In this document: piece after piece, positions 18,831-27,958 of the stretch | Position numbering within the stretch: the stretch's first letter is position 1 | Layout of the letters: every line of letters begins with the position of its first letter | Source of the DNA: an uncultured Pelagibacteraceae bacterium | GTDB taxonomy: Bacteria > Pseudomonadota > Alphaproteobacteria > Pelagibacterales > Pelagibacteraceae | Reading direction: 5' to 3' | DNA length: 64,000 nucleotides | Assembly (NCBI GenBank): GCA_902605035.1 | Contig: CACLBB010000004.1 | Coordinates: 30,576 to 94,575, forward strand | Position numbers and translations under genes: made by a program | The notes under the pieces: generated by a model | Database searches by the model: none | What the model saw: only the letters and a program-made list of their open reading frames with translations | What the model was told of the DNA's origin: nothing

Positions 18831-20398
18831 TAATTATTATTAATTTTATTATTTATTAATTCAATTGTTTCATTAAGTCCAAAGAAACTTATAAAAAAAC
18901 CCATTCTAGGTCCATTTTCTTCACCAAAAACAACCTCGTAAATAAGTTTGAACCAGTTTCTTAAATTTTTTTCATATCCATTTTCTTTTCCTACGGTATA
19001 CACAAAAGTCTGTATTTCCTCTGGACTTAGAGACTTATCAATTTTTTTTAACCTGATAACTAAATTTTCTAATGCTTTTTTCTCAATCGAGTTAGGTTTC
19101 TTAAATCTTTTATTTGGTTTAACTTTATCTATGAAATAATTTATTGCATATTCAGTTAAGCCGTCCAGAATAGGATAATCTTTTGGATTTATCTCTTTAT
19201 GAAATCTATTTATAAATTTCCAAAGTATTTCTTTACTATCTGCATTACTTGAGCCTACTAAATTTAGTAACATTGAAAAAGGCATAATGATTTTTTCTCG
19301 AGGTGGGTTTCCTTTATGTATATGCCAAACGGGATTTAAAATTTGATCTTTATCTTCTTGAGCTGGAAACTTTTCTATATAAGAAAGATATTCATCCACA
19401 GTTTTTGGCACAACTTCAGAATACAATTTTTTTGCTCTTTTTGGATTAGGATACATATACAGAGATAAACTTTCTGGTGAAGCGTATCTTAGCCATTGTT
19501 CAATTGTAATTCCATTTCCTTTTGATTTAGAAATTTTTTCCCCTTTTTCATCTAAAAATAACTCATAAGCAAATCCGTTTGGAGGTGTTTTTCCTAATGT
19601 TCTGCAAATTTTATTTGATAATATTGCACTTTCAGTAAGATCTTTTCCATACATTTCAAAATCAACATCAAAAGTAAACCAACGCATAGCCCAGTCTACT
19701 TTCCACTGTAATTTACAATTTCCATCTAAGATATTGGTATCAATTTTCTCACCATTGTTATCAAAAGTTACCCTTCCAGATTTTTTATCTAAATCCAATA
19801 ATGGTATTTCAAGAACTTTGCCTGTTTTAGGACAAATAGGTAAAAAAGGACAATAGGTTTTCCTTCTTTCTTCTCTTAAAGTAGGCAATATAATATTCAT
19901 TATATCTTCATATTTTTCTAAAATTCGCATTAAAGAATTATTAAAAACACCTTTTCTATAATTCTCTGTAGAACTTTTAAAAATAAATTCAAAATTGAAT
20001 TTTTTTAAGAATTTTTTAAGCATTTCATTGTTATGTTCCCCAAAACTATTAAATTTTTTAAAAGGATCTGGAATAGCTGTAAGAGGTCTGCCTAAGTTAT
20101 TTTTTAAAATAGTGTCATTAGGAATGTTGTCTGGAACCTTTCTTAAACCATCCATGTCATCAGAAAAAGTAATTAGCTCATGATCTATTTCTTTTATGTG
20201 ATTAAGAACATTGATCATCATAGTGGTTCTAGCCACTTCTCCAAAAGTGCCTATATGGGGTAATCCACTTGGCCCATATCCTGTTTGAAATGTAATTTTA
20301 TTTTTTTTTTTAATTATATCTTTTCGATCTTTTAAAAGCTTTCTTACCTCTACAAATGGCCAAGAAGATGTTGATTGAATTAAGTTGTTATCAAGCAT
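18830..20398 (-). CDS. lysS: Class I lysyl-tRNA synthetase
   Basis: A 522-residue class I LysRS (often called lysK). It has the HIGH-type motif GPSGLPHIGTFGEVAR near residue 45 and the KMSKS-type KISKSKGNG near residue 292, which class II LysRS lacks. It charges tRNA-Lys. Class I LysRS is usual in Archaea and many Alphaproteobacteria, so here it supports the taxonomic call rather than recent transfer. The gene heads a minus-strand run with pyrD, rpmB and the VUT transporter. Confidence 0.95.
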   Translation of the reverse strand: MLDNNLIQSTSSWPFVEVRKLLKDRKDIIKKKNKITFQTGYGPSGLPHIGTFGEVARTTMMINVLNHIKEIDHELITFSDDMDGLRKVPDNIPNDTILKNNLGRPLTAIPDPFKKFNSFGEHNNEMLKKFLKKFNFEFIFKSSTENYRKGVFNNSLMRILEKYEDIMNIILPTLREERRKTYCPFLPICPKTGKVLEIPLLDLDKKSGRVTFDNNGEKIDTNILDGNCKLQWKVDWAMRWFTFDVDFEMYGKDLTESAILSNKICRTLGKTPPNGFAYELFLDEKGEKISKSKGNGITIEQWLRYASPESLSLYMYPNPKRAKKLYSEVVPKTVDEYLSYIEKFPAQEDKDQILNPVWHIHKGNPPREKIIMPFSMLLNLVGSSNADSKEILWKFINRFHKEINPKDYPILDGLTEYAINYFIDKVKPNKRFKKPNSIEKKALENLVIRLKKIDKSLSPEEIQTFVYTVGKENGYEKNLRNWFKLIYEVVFGEENGPRMGFFISFFGLNETIELINNKINNN

Positions 20399-20490
20399 AA
20401 CTATGGTTTATTAAATTTTATGTAGAAAATACAGATATAATTATACGATATTAAGTTGAATTTTATAACTATTTAAATAATCTCAAATTC

Positions 20491-21939
20491 ATGGCTACAA
20501 ACAAAACTGTTTTTTTTCTAATTGGAATTTTGCTCCTCGTGCTTGGGACTTCAATGTTGATTCCTTATAGTATGCAATTAATATACCGGGAAGATAGCCA
20601 TAGCTTTATATCATCAGCATTTATTACCATTTTTATAGGAATACTTTTTATTTTAGCAAATTTGGATAAAGAATTTAAGCTTAATTTAAAACAAACATTT
20701 TTTTTTTCAACTTTTGCTTGGTTAATGGTTGCGATATTTGGAAGTTTACCTTTCCTTTTATCGCCCAAAGAATTTTCTTTCAGTGAAGCATTTTTTGAAA
20801 GTATGTCTGGTATTACTACTACTGGAGCAACGATAATAACTGATTTAGATAATAGTCCTAAAAGTATTTTATTGTGGCGAGCTATAATGCAATGGCTAGG
20901 TGGAATAGGAATAGTTGTTATGGCTATAACAATTTTGCCACTGCTAAAGGTTGGTGGAATGCAATTATTTAAAATGGAAGGTTCTGATACGGCTGAAAAA
21001 ATATTGCCAAGAACCACTGAGGTAGCATTTATCATTATATCTACTTATTTTGTTTTGACTTTGATTTGTGGGTTCTTTTATTGGATTTTCGGAATGTCTA
21101 TATTCGACAGTATTTCTCATGCTATGACTACAATTGCTACAGGTGGTTTCTCAACACATAACGACTCAATTGGGTTTTTCAAAAATTCAAATATAGAGAT
21201 AATTGCAAGCATTTTTATTATTTTAGGAAGCATCCCTTTTATTTCATATTTAAAATTCGTTCATGGAAACAAAAAAATATTTTTTCAAGATGTTCAAATT
21301 AAAGGTTTAGTTTATCTACTTTTAATATCAGTATTTATTATGTTTTTATATTTATTGTTTATTGGTTATGAAAGTAATATTTTTGACAAAATTAGAATTT
21401 CATCTTTTAATGTAATATCAATTCTATCTGGCACAGGCTATGTAACTGATGACTTTGGACTATGGGGAAAATTTTCTTTAATTTTTTTTCTATTTCTTAT
21501 GTTTGTTGGAGGTTGTGCTGGTTCTACTGCATGTGGAATTAAAATATTTAGATTACAAATGTTATTTATCTTTTTAAAAAATCAGGTAAAAAAATTAATA
21601 TCTCCAAATGTTGTTATCATTACGAAATATAACAATCAAAAAATTTCAGATAGTTTTATTAATTCTGTTATTATATTTATCTTTTCTTTCCTTTTTATTT
21701 TTTTTATTATAGCTATGCTTTTATCAGTATCTGGGTTGGATTTTTTGACGTCAATATCAGGAGCGGCTAGCGCCATATCAAATGTAGGACCTGGACTAGG
21801 AGATGTTATAGGTCCTAATGGAAACTATAAAGCTATTCCTGACTTATCTAAGTGGATTTTAGCTGTGGGAATGTTACTAGGTAGACTGGAACTTTTTGCT
21901 GTACTAATTTTATTTTTTCCATCTTTTTGGAGGAGTTAA
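20491..21939 (+). CDS. trkH: Trk-type potassium uptake protein TrkH
   Basis: This 482-residue protein has the four pore-loop repeats of TrkH/KtrB: GITTTGATI, TIATGGFSTH, LSGTGYVTDDFG and AISNVGPGLGDV. Each is flanked by hydrophobic helices. It forms the K+-conducting membrane subunit; the usual cytoplasmic NAD/ATP-binding partner TrkA is not in this window. Length matches the family. It is followed without spacing by an MFS gene, whose ribosome site lies inside the trkH 3' end. A TATAAT sequence at 20436-20441 may belong to its promoter. Confidence 0.95.
   Translation: MATNKTVFFLIGILLLVLGTSMLIPYSMQLIYREDSHSFISSAFITIFIGILFILANLDKEFKLNLKQTFFFSTFAWLMVAIFGSLPFLLSPKEFSFSEAFFESMSGITTTGATIITDLDNSPKSILLWRAIMQWLGGIGIVVMAITILPLLKVGGMQLFKMEGSDTAEKILPRTTEVAFIIISTYFVLTLICGFFYWIFGMSIFDSISHAMTTIATGGFSTHNDSIGFFKNSNIEIIASIFIILGSIPFISYLKFVHGNKKIFFQDVQIKGLVYLLLISVFIMFLYLLFIGYESNIFDKIRISSFNVISILSGTGYVTDDFGLWGKFSLIFFLFLMFVGGCAGSTACGIKIFRLQMLFIFLKNQVKKLISPNVVIITKYNNQKISDSFINSVIIFIFSFLFIFFIIAMLLSVSGLDFLTSISGAASAISNVGPGLGDVIGPNGNYKAIPDLSKWILAVGMLLGRLELFAVLILFFPSFWRS
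21929..21935 (+). promoter_or_regulatory. Ribosome binding site deciding a TTG start
   Basis: GGAGGAG lies inside the last codons of trkH, four bases before TTG 21940. It is one of the few strong Shine-Dalgarno matches in the window. It supports the TTG over the in-frame ATG at 21982 as the start of the MFS gene. Confidence 0.7.
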
Positions 21940-23295
21940 TTGAAAAATTTAAATAGTTTAAAATTATATCTAGATAAAAGAATGAAACGAATTTTTTTAT
22001 TCGGTTTCATAAGTGGATTTCCTTGGGTTCTAATAGGAAGTGCATTAAGTTTATGGTTAAAAGAAAACGATTTAAGCAGGAGTACTATTGGATGGGCTGG
22101 TTTAATTTTTGGAGTTTATGCTATAAATTTTTTGTGGGCACCATTGGTAGATAGACTTAAGATACCATACTTAAGTAAAGTAATTGGTCATAGGAAATCA
22201 TGGATAATTTCAATGCAAATTATTATTTTAATTTCTCTAATATTATGGAGCACATTGAGTCCTACTGAAAATCTTTGGTTGATAATATTAATCGGTTTAA
22301 GTATTGCAATTTCCTCTGCCACTCAGGATATAACTATTGATGCATTGAGAATAGAACAAATCAATGAAAATGAGTCTAAAACTATGGCCGCAGGAGCAGC
22401 TATTCAGGTCGTCGGATGGTGGACAGGGTATAAAATTGGTGGTGTGATTTCGCTTATGACAGCAGAATATTTTCAACAAATAGGATTTGAAAATTACTGG
22501 CAGTTATCCTTTTTAGTTCTTGGATTGATCGTGATGATATCTAGTACTGCTCTTTTTTTTGTTCCTGAAAAAAGTTCATATTTAAGGACATCAATTCAAG
22601 AAGAAAGAGATAAAAAACTTTTTAAAAAATTTAAAATAAAAAATCATTTAACAAAAGTTTTTGCTTGGTTATATGGCACAGTGATTAATCCACTTATAAG
22701 TTTTTTCAAAAAAAATTCTATAGGTGTCGCGTTAGGTCTTTTAAGCTTCATATTTTTATTTAAAATTGGTGAAGCTTTTTTAGGGAGGATGTCAATAATT
22801 TTTTATAAAGAGCTTGGTTTTTCTAAAACTGATATAGCTCTTTATTCAAAAGGAATTGGTTGGATGACAACAATTACCTTTACTTTACTAGGCGGACTTT
22901 TTGCTATTAGAATGGGATTATTTAAAGCTATGTTAATTTCAGGAATAATTATGGCTTTGACTAATTTAATGTTTTCTGTGCTTGCTTGGGTGGGTAGTTC
23001 AGAAATTTTATTTGCTTTTACAGTATTAATTGATGATTTAGCGGCTGCTTTTGCAACAGTAGCATTTGTTGCATTTATTTCTGCATTAGTTGACAGAACT
23101 TACACCGCTACTCAATTTGCTTTACTTGCATCAATTGGAACTGCAGGTAGAACTTTATTCGCATCTTCATCAGGAGCATTGGTAGACTGGCTTAATGGAG
23201 ACTGGGGAGTATTTTTTATAATTACAGCACTCATGGTCATTCCCTCTCTACTATGTCTTATGGCAATAAAAAATAAATTAAAATTAAATGAGTGA
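21940..23295 (+). CDS. AmpG-like MFS transporter (muropeptide permease family)
   Basis: A 451-residue transporter with about 12-14 hydrophobic helices. AmpG/PAT-family features include FISGFPWVLIGSALSLWL near the N-terminus, GVYAINFLWAPLVDR, and SSATQDITIDALRIEQ. AmpG imports anhydro-muropeptides for peptidoglycan recycling. The downstream gene encodes an NlpC/P60-type cell-wall peptidase, which fits that role. The start is TTG 21940, directly after the trkH stop, backed by a strong ribosome site. Confidence 0.85.
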   Translation: MKNLNSLKLYLDKRMKRIFLFGFISGFPWVLIGSALSLWLKENDLSRSTIGWAGLIFGVYAINFLWAPLVDRLKIPYLSKVIGHRKSWIISMQIIILISLILWSTLSPTENLWLIILIGLSIAISSATQDITIDALRIEQINENESKTMAAGAAIQVVGWWTGYKIGGVISLMTAEYFQQIGFENYWQLSFLVLGLIVMISSTALFFVPEKSSYLRTSIQEERDKKLFKKFKIKNHLTKVFAWLYGTVINPLISFFKKNSIGVALGLLSFIFLFKIGEAFLGRMSIIFYKELGFSKTDIALYSKGIGWMTTITFTLLGGLFAIRMGLFKAMLISGIIMALTNLMFSVLAWVGSSEILFAFTVLIDDLAAAFATVAFVAFISALVDRTYTATQFALLASIGTAGRTLFASSSGALVDWLNGDWGVFFIITALMVIPSLLCLMAIKNKLKLNE

Positions 23296-24028
23296 TCTTT
23301 TTACTAATATAGCCCCAGTAGCTAATTTATACAAAAAAGCTTCAATTAAATCTGAAGTGGTAAGTCAAATTCTGTTTGGAGAAAGATTTACAATTCTAAG
23401 TAGATCAGGTAAATGGTTAAAAATTAGAATTATTGAAGACGGGTACAAAGGTTACATTAAAAAAAATAGTTACTATTCAAATATAAAACCTACTCATAAA
23501 GTAAGTAGTTTAAGAGCAAAAGTTTATAAATTTCCTAATCTAATTAAAAAAACAAGTGAACTGACTTTTGGCTCAAAGATAAAAATATTAGAAAAAAAAT
23601 CAAAATTTTTTAAATTTCATAAAGGATGGATAAATAAAAATGATGTAAAACCTATTTCTTACAGAGAAAATAACCCCTTCAGAAAAATATCTATATTTGA
23701 AAACGTTAGATATACATGGGGAGGAAAATCTTTTAAAGGAATTGATTGTTCAGCTTTAATTCAGGTTTTTTTAAATTTTAATAATAAATTTTGCCCAAGA
23801 GACACTAAAGACCAGCTTAAATTTTTCAAAAAAAATATAAAATTAAAAAAGTTAAAGAAAAACGATATTATTTATTGGAAAGGCCATGTAGCTCTAGCTC
23901 TTTCCAGTAAAAAACTTATTCACGCATACGGCCCAATGAAAAAGACAGTTATTATGGGAATTAATCAAACAATCGAAAGAATTCAACAAACTGCTAAATT
24001 AAAGGTGATCGGAATTAAAAGATTATAA
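23288..24028 (+). CDS. SH3b - NlpC/P60 peptidase
   Basis: This 246-residue protein has two N-terminal bacterial SH3 segments (about residues 8-60 and 72-120) and a C-terminal NlpC/P60 cysteine peptidase domain. The catalytic Cys is residue 154 in GIDCSALIQVF. The His is residue 200 in WKGHVALAL, and a second polar residue lies in LIHAYGPMK. Such enzymes cut murein-peptide D-Glu/diaminopimelate bonds. No signal peptide is visible, so it may act in the cytoplasm on peptides brought in by the AmpG-like protein, which it overlaps by 8 bases. Confidence 0.9.
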   Translation: MSDLFTNIAPVANLYKKASIKSEVVSQILFGERFTILSRSGKWLKIRIIEDGYKGYIKKNSYYSNIKPTHKVSSLRAKVYKFPNLIKKTSELTFGSKIKILEKKSKFFKFHKGWINKNDVKPISYRENNPFRKISIFENVRYTWGGKSFKGIDCSALIQVFLNFNNKFCPRDTKDQLKFFKKNIKLKKLKKNDIIYWKGHVALALSSKKLIHAYGPMKKTVIMGINQTIERIQQTAKLKVIGIKRL

Positions 24029-24130
24029 AAGGCAAAGGCAGCTTCAGTCTCCCTCCACTGCCCTTAATGCTAAATTAAATGATTCGAGCTTTAAGTTTAA
24101 GACTCTTTATAGTTGTATGTGGATAATGAT
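24029..24130. other. Intergenic stretch before the tRNA-Ser fragment
   Basis: This stretch has no reading frame of useful length. It contains a weak inverted pair GGCAG (24037-24041) and CTGCC (24058-24062) without a T-run. It is the sequence that originally lay 3' of the tRNA-Ser gene before the insertion described below. Confidence 0.4.
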
Positions 24131-24199
24131 TGGCGGAGAGAGAGGGATTCGAACCCTCGAAACGGTTTCCCGTTTACACGCTTTCCAAGCGTGCGCCTT
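24131..24199 (-). pseudogene. Displaced 3' fragment of tRNA-Ser(GGA)
   Basis: These 69 bases are identical to 25039-25107, the 3' part of the intact tRNA-Ser(GGA). They run from the encoded CCA through the acceptor 3' strand, T arm, variable arm and anticodon arm to the edge of the D arm. Beyond 24199 the match decays to a few bases (one mismatch, then CC, then none). The 5' third of a tRNA is missing, so this copy cannot be functional. This is what is left when an element integrates in a tRNA gene and carries its own copy of the 3' end. Confidence 0.9.
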
Positions 24200-24209
24200 A
24201 AACCTTACC

Positions 24210-24276
24210 CTTTAGAGTGCTTGCCAATATTGCACCAAAACCCTGCACTTTAGAGTGCTTGCCAATATTGCACCAA
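24210..24276. repeat. Two tandem 29-bp direct repeats
   Basis: Positions 24210-24238 and 24248-24276 are identical 29-mers with a 38-bp period. They sit just inside the tRNA-fragment end of the element. The second copy is preceded so as to form an inverted repeat GCACT (24245-24249) / AGTGC (24254-24258). Such direct repeats near an att site could be arm-type integrase or excisionase binding sites. Two copies are too few to call a CRISPR array. Confidence 0.8.
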
Positions 24277-24303
24277 TAATTTTCAAAATTAAAAATTTAA
24301 TTA

Positions 24304-24993
24304 GTGACGACCTACCGGAGTCCAATTAAAATCAAGTTATGAGATTTAAATCTGATGATTTAATATTTGGCATAGAAGCAAAGAGGTTGCGAGACGTGTT
24401 TAAAAAATGTCCACATGACACTCTTAACAAAGTATTTTTTAGAGAAGAACTTAAAATTAGCAAAAAAAAATCTGATGAAATATTAGATGAAATGATTAAA
24501 GAAAAATATTTTATAAAAACAGATTATAAAGATGAGCTACAATTTCTAATTAAAGGAAACGCATTTCGGAATTTAAAATTTATAAAACCTATTACCAAGA
24601 AAGTTGCTCAAAAGTACGTTGAAGAACTTATAGATCGAGCACAAAAAATGAATAACGATGAGTATTATATTATGTATGTTGATGAAATTTACGCCTTTGG
24701 AAGCTTTATAACTGACTCTCCAGATTGCCAAGATATAGATCTATATATATCCTTAAAAAAGAAAGAACATATTTCAAATGAGGAAGCTAGAAAAATATCT
24801 ACTAAAAGAGCACCTCGTGCCACGAATTTTTTAGAACAACTAACTTGGGCATCAATAATTGAGCCTAATAAATTTTTAAAATCAAAAAATAAATACTTAA
24901 GTTTTCATGAGCAAGCAGATGCTGATAATGCATCAAATGGAAATTTAAAATTATTATGGAAAAAAACACCTTAACGCCGACCAGGTGACGACC
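24304..24993. repeat. 9-bp direct repeats flanking the cargo gene
   Basis: GTGACGACC occurs at 24304-24312 and again at 24985-24993, 27 bases before and 11 bases after the nucleotidyltransferase-like gene. It is GC-rich against an AT-rich background, so chance is less likely than usual. It could be a target-site duplication or a site for a bound protein. Confidence 0.45.
24339..24974 (+). CDS. Nucleotidyltransferase-fold protein with N-terminal helical (possible winged-helix) domain
   Basis: A 211-residue protein and the only gene in the tRNA-Ser insertion. Residues 1-90 look helical, with a pattern compatible with a winged helix. The central motif YAFGSFITDSPDCQDIDLYI fits the minimal nucleotidyltransferase pattern, GS followed about ten residues on by DxD, with both Asp present. 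The C-terminal part contains a Trp and Lys-rich tail. NTases of this type occur in toxin-antitoxin pairs, in phage defence and as RNA-modifying enzymes, but no partner gene lies beside it. The function is unknown. No clear ribosome site precedes ATG 24339. Confidence 0.7.
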   Translation: MRFKSDDLIFGIEAKRLRDVFKKCPHDTLNKVFFREELKISKKKSDEILDEMIKEKYFIKTDYKDELQFLIKGNAFRNLKFIKPITKKVAQKYVEELIDRAQKMNNDEYYIMYVDEIYAFGSFITDSPDCQDIDLYISLKKKEHISNEEARKISTKRAPRATNFLEQLTWASIIEPNKFLKSKNKYLSFHEQADADNASNGNLKLLWKKTP

Positions 24994-25038
24994 AAACAGT
25001 TCTATTTAATATATCAGTTGTGTATGACCTTTAAAAAA

Positions 25039-25128
25039 TGGCGGAGAGAGAGGGATTCGAACCCTCGAAACGGTTTCCCGTTTACACGCTTTCCAAGCGT
25101 GCGCCTTCAACCACTCGGCCACCTCTCC
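25039..25128 (-). tRNA. tRNA-Ser (anticodon GGA)
   Basis: On the minus strand a 90-nt tRNA folds with a 7-bp acceptor stem (GGAGAGG against TCTCTCC, last pair G-U), a D arm, the anticodon stem CACGC/GCGTG with loop TTGGAAA (anticodon GGA, reading UCC/UCU), a long class II variable arm with CGG/CCG pairing, the T arm GAGGG-TTCGAAT-CCCTC, discriminator G and encoded CCA. Its first base overlaps the stop codon of the upstream glycosyltransferase gene, so it is probably processed from the end of that long transcript. Confidence 0.96.
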
Positions 25129-26150
25129 TATTCATAATCGTCAATAGCTTTAATAAACTTTTCTATGAACTCTTTGTTTGTAGGTAGTTTATTTTTCTTA
25201 ATATCTTTTTGAATTTTTTTATAGTTTTTTTTTATGTGATTAAGCACACCGAAAAAACTTAAAAAATTTCTTTTTGCTACAAATATTCCTTTTTTTTCAC
25301 CAATTACATGTTGAATATCTTGAAAAATTACTACAGGTCTTTTTCTAGCCAAAGCCTCTAATAAAGCCATAGGATGTCCTTCAGTAAAAGATGGTAAAAC
25401 AAAGATATTATTATTATCATAATATTTAATTAATTTGCTTTTATTACTTTCAGTAGGATGAATTTTTATGTTGCTTTGATTTATTTTATATGAAGTTTGT
25501 TTTTCTGCTCCCACTATATCCAAAGAAATATGTTTTCTATTTTTGATTAAATTCGCTAATGAGAAAATTCCTTTTTCTATCCTTATTCTACCAACATATA
25601 ATAACTTAAATTTTTTAATTTCTAAATTTTTTGGTTTTCTTAACCATATACTGTCTATTTGAGATGGCTGTATAATTTTACCTTTTTTTCCCTTGAGGAT
25701 ATATTTTCTGCAACTTATCAAATTAGAAATTAAAGAGACAATTTCAAACATAAGATGGTAAATAAAATAACCAATTCTTCCAAAAATTGATTTATATTCT
25801 CCATAACCGTCGCTTCTTAAATAAACTATTGGTGTCTTTCCAAAAAATCTTAGAAATAAACAAATAGTAAATGTATAAGGTGAAATAGAAATTATTAAAA
25901 ATTTTGCTCCTTTGTTTTTTGAAGCAGAAATAACCTCTTTTATATATGAGAAAATATTCGAAAATGTCTTAATCTTTTTAATTTTTATTTCGTGAGTTCT
26001 TTTTTTGTTTGATTTTCTACCAAAAAAAAATACTTCGTACTTTTTATTAAGTCCCTCTGGTGTTGATTTCAAGTCTATATTGTCACAAAAAAATCTATTC
26101 CTACTTGATGAAATGCTTTCATTTGAAAAAATAAATAATTTTTTTTGCAT
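25128..26150 (-). CDS. Glycosyltransferase family 4 (GT-B)
   Basis: A 340-residue GT-B enzyme. The C-terminal donor domain has [20 protein letters not shown] and the conserved EX7E region in [20 protein letters not shown]. The N-terminal acceptor domain is divergent, with a hydrophobic stretch (about 135-160) that may associate with the membrane. The likely start is ATG 26150, sharing its A with the lepA TGA (TGATG); a TTG one codon upstream is an alternative. It follows lepA and runs into tRNA-Ser. The sugar and acceptor are unknown. Confidence 0.83.
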   Translation of the reverse strand: MQKKLFIFSNESISSSRNRFFCDNIDLKSTPEGLNKKYEVFFFGRKSNKKRTHEIKIKKIKTFSNIFSYIKEVISASKNKGAKFLIISISPYTFTICLFLRFFGKTPIVYLRSDGYGEYKSIFGRIGYFIYHLMFEIVSLISNLISCRKYILKGKKGKIIQPSQIDSIWLRKPKNLEIKKFKLLYVGRIRIEKGIFSLANLIKNRKHISLDIVGAEKQTSYKINQSNIKIHPTESNKSKLIKYYDNNNIFVLPSFTEGHPMALLEALARKRPVVIFQDIQHVIGEKKGIFVAKRNFLSFFGVLNHIKKNYKKIQKDIKKNKLPTNKEFIEKFIKAIDDYE

Positions 26151-27958
26151 CAAGTCTCTTTATTTATTTTTAAGACACCAATGAAAGCTTCTTGGGGTAT
26201 TTCAACTTTTCCAAATTGTTTTGATCTAGCTTTACCTTTTTTTTGTTTATCTAGTAATTTTCTTTTACGATCTGTCGCTCCACCACCGTGAATTTTTGTT
26301 AATACGTCTTTTTTAAAACCTTTTATAGACTCTCTAGCCACAATTTTTCCACCTATTGCTGCTTGAACAGGAATCATAAAGTTGTGTCGCGGTATTAAAT
26401 CTTTTAATTTTTCACAAACCTGTCTGCCAGTTTTTTGAGCAAAGTCTTTATGAATAATCATCGCCAAAGCGTCAACCGGCTCTGAATTAACTAAAACGCC
26501 AAGTTTAACTAAATCGCCCTCTTTATAACCAGATATTTCATAATCAAAACTTGCGTAACCACTAGAAACAGATTTAAGCTTATCATTAAAATCAAAAACG
26601 ACCTCATTTAAAGGTAGGTCATATGACAAAACTGCTCTGTTTCCTGAGTAAGATAGATTTGTTTGAACTCCTCTTTTATCTTGGCAGATTTTAATTATAG
26701 AACCCAAATACTCATCTGGCGTTATTACTGTAGATTTAATCCAAGGCTCCTCAATTTTGATAATTTGTGAAGGATCAGGCATATTTGAGGGATTTTGTAA
26801 ATCAAGAACTTCTCCTTTAACCTTATGAACCTTATAAATTACTCCAGGAGTTGTTGTAATTAAATTAACATCAAATTCTCTTTCTAATCTTTCTGTAATA
26901 ATTTCAAGATGTAGTAGTCCCAAAAATCCACACCTAAATCCTAAACCTAGAGCGCTTGAAGACTCTGGTTCATAAGAGAAACTTGCATCGTTCAACTTTA
27001 ATTTTGCTAAACCATCTTTTAATTTTTGATATTCAGAGCTATCTACCGGAAATAAACCACAAAATACAACAGGTTTACTTGGTTTGAAACCTGGCAAAGG
27101 ATCGCTAATAGGTTTTTGAGAGTCACATATTGTATCGCCTACTTTTGTTTCTGATAATGATTTAATGCCTGTAATTATAAATCCTATTTCTCCTGAATTT
27201 AATTCTTCGATATCGTTTGGTTTAGGCGTGAATACTCCAACTTTTTCAATTATGTATTCTTGATTGTTTGACATTAGTTTAATTTTCATATTTTTCTTTA
27301 ATTTTCCATTTATGACACGAACTAATATAACAACTCCTAAATAACTGTCATACCAGCTGTCCACTAGTAAACATTTAAGTTTTTCTTCTGACTTACCTTT
27401 AGGCGCAGGCAATTTACTTATGATTGCTTCTAAAATGTTTTCAATTCCTTCGCCAGTTTTACCGGAGCATGAGATCGCGTCAGTTGTTTCTATACCAACA
27501 ACATCCTCAATTTCTTTTTTTGTTTTTTCTATATCTGAAGCAGGTAGATCAATTTTATTCAAAACAGGGATAACCTCATGATTTATTTCAAGAGCTTGAT
27601 ATACGTTTGCCAATGTTTGGGCTTCTACACCCTGAGTGCTGTCAACAATTAATAAAGATCCTTCGCAAGCAGTTAAAGATCGACTTACCTCATAACCAAA
27701 ATCTACGTGTCCAGGAGTATCAATAATATTTAATATATAATTTTTTCCATCTTTTGCTTTATAATTTAGTTTTACTGTTTGGGCTTTGATTGTTATTCCC
27801 CTCTCTCTCTCAATATCCATCGAGTCTAGGACTTGTTGTTTCATCTCACGATCACTAAGTCCTCCACATTTATGAATTATTCTATCAGCTATGGTAGATT
27901 TTCCATGATCAATGTGCGCAATTATAGAAAAATTACGAATTCTTTTTATATCTGACAT
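26150..27958 (-). CDS. lepA: Elongation factor 4 (LepA)
   Basis: LepA is a ribosome-binding GTPase that acts on stalled or initiating ribosomes. G-domain motifs are [39 protein letters not shown] and [10 protein letters not shown]. The EF-4-specific C-terminal domain includes [18 protein letters not shown] and [22 protein letters not shown]. The length of 602 residues is standard. It begins with no spacer after pheT in the minus-strand translation operon. Confidence 0.97.
   Translation of the reverse strand: MSDIKRIRNFSIIAHIDHGKSTIADRIIHKCGGLSDREMKQQVLDSMDIERERGITIKAQTVKLNYKAKDGKNYILNIIDTPGHVDFGYEVSRSLTACEGSLLIVDSTQGVEAQTLANVYQALEINHEVIPVLNKIDLPASDIEKTKKEIEDVVGIETTDAISCSGKTGEGIENILEAIISKLPAPKGKSEEKLKCLLVDSWYDSYLGVVILVRVINGKLKKNMKIKLMSNNQEYIIEKVGVFTPKPNDIEELNSGEIGFIITGIKSLSETKVGDTICDSQKPISDPLPGFKPSKPVVFCGLFPVDSSEYQKLKDGLAKLKLNDASFSYEPESSSALGLGFRCGFLGLLHLEIITERLEREFDVNLITTTPGVIYKVHKVKGEVLDLQNPSNMPDPSQIIKIEEPWIKSTVITPDEYLGSIIKICQDKRGVQTNLSYSGNRAVLSYDLPLNEVVFDFNDKLKSVSSGYASFDYEISGYKEGDLVKLGVLVNSEPVDALAMIIHKDFAQKTGRQVCEKLKDLIPRHNFMIPVQAAIGGKIVARESIKGFKKDVLTKIHGGGATDRKRKLLDKQKKGKARSKQFGKVEIPQEAFIGVLKINKET

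Larger units (their letters stand above)
24131..25107. mobile_element. Small integrated element at tRNA-Ser, att-like direct repeats
   Basis: Two identical 69-bp direct repeats (24131-24199 and 25039-25107) bound a 908-bp unit next to the intact tRNA-Ser. Repeats running from the anticodon arm to the tRNA 3' end are the classic target of tyrosine integrases. The unit contains two tandem 29-bp repeats, one coding gene (24339-24974) and no integrase. It is either a deletion remnant or a non-autonomous element mobilised in trans. That it is an integration product follows directly from the repeat layout; mobility today is inference. Confidence 0.75.

Noticed and set aside
20565-21035. 156-codon frame antisense to trkH
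   Set aside because: It mirrors conserved TrkH pore-loop codons and has no independent signals.
24037-24062. Hairpin after the NlpC/P60 gene as a terminator
   Set aside because: Only a 5-bp stem with a long loop and no T-run.
24210-24276. Two direct repeats as a CRISPR array
   Set aside because: Only two copies with a 9-bp gap, no further repeats, no spacer-length variation and no cas genes in the window.
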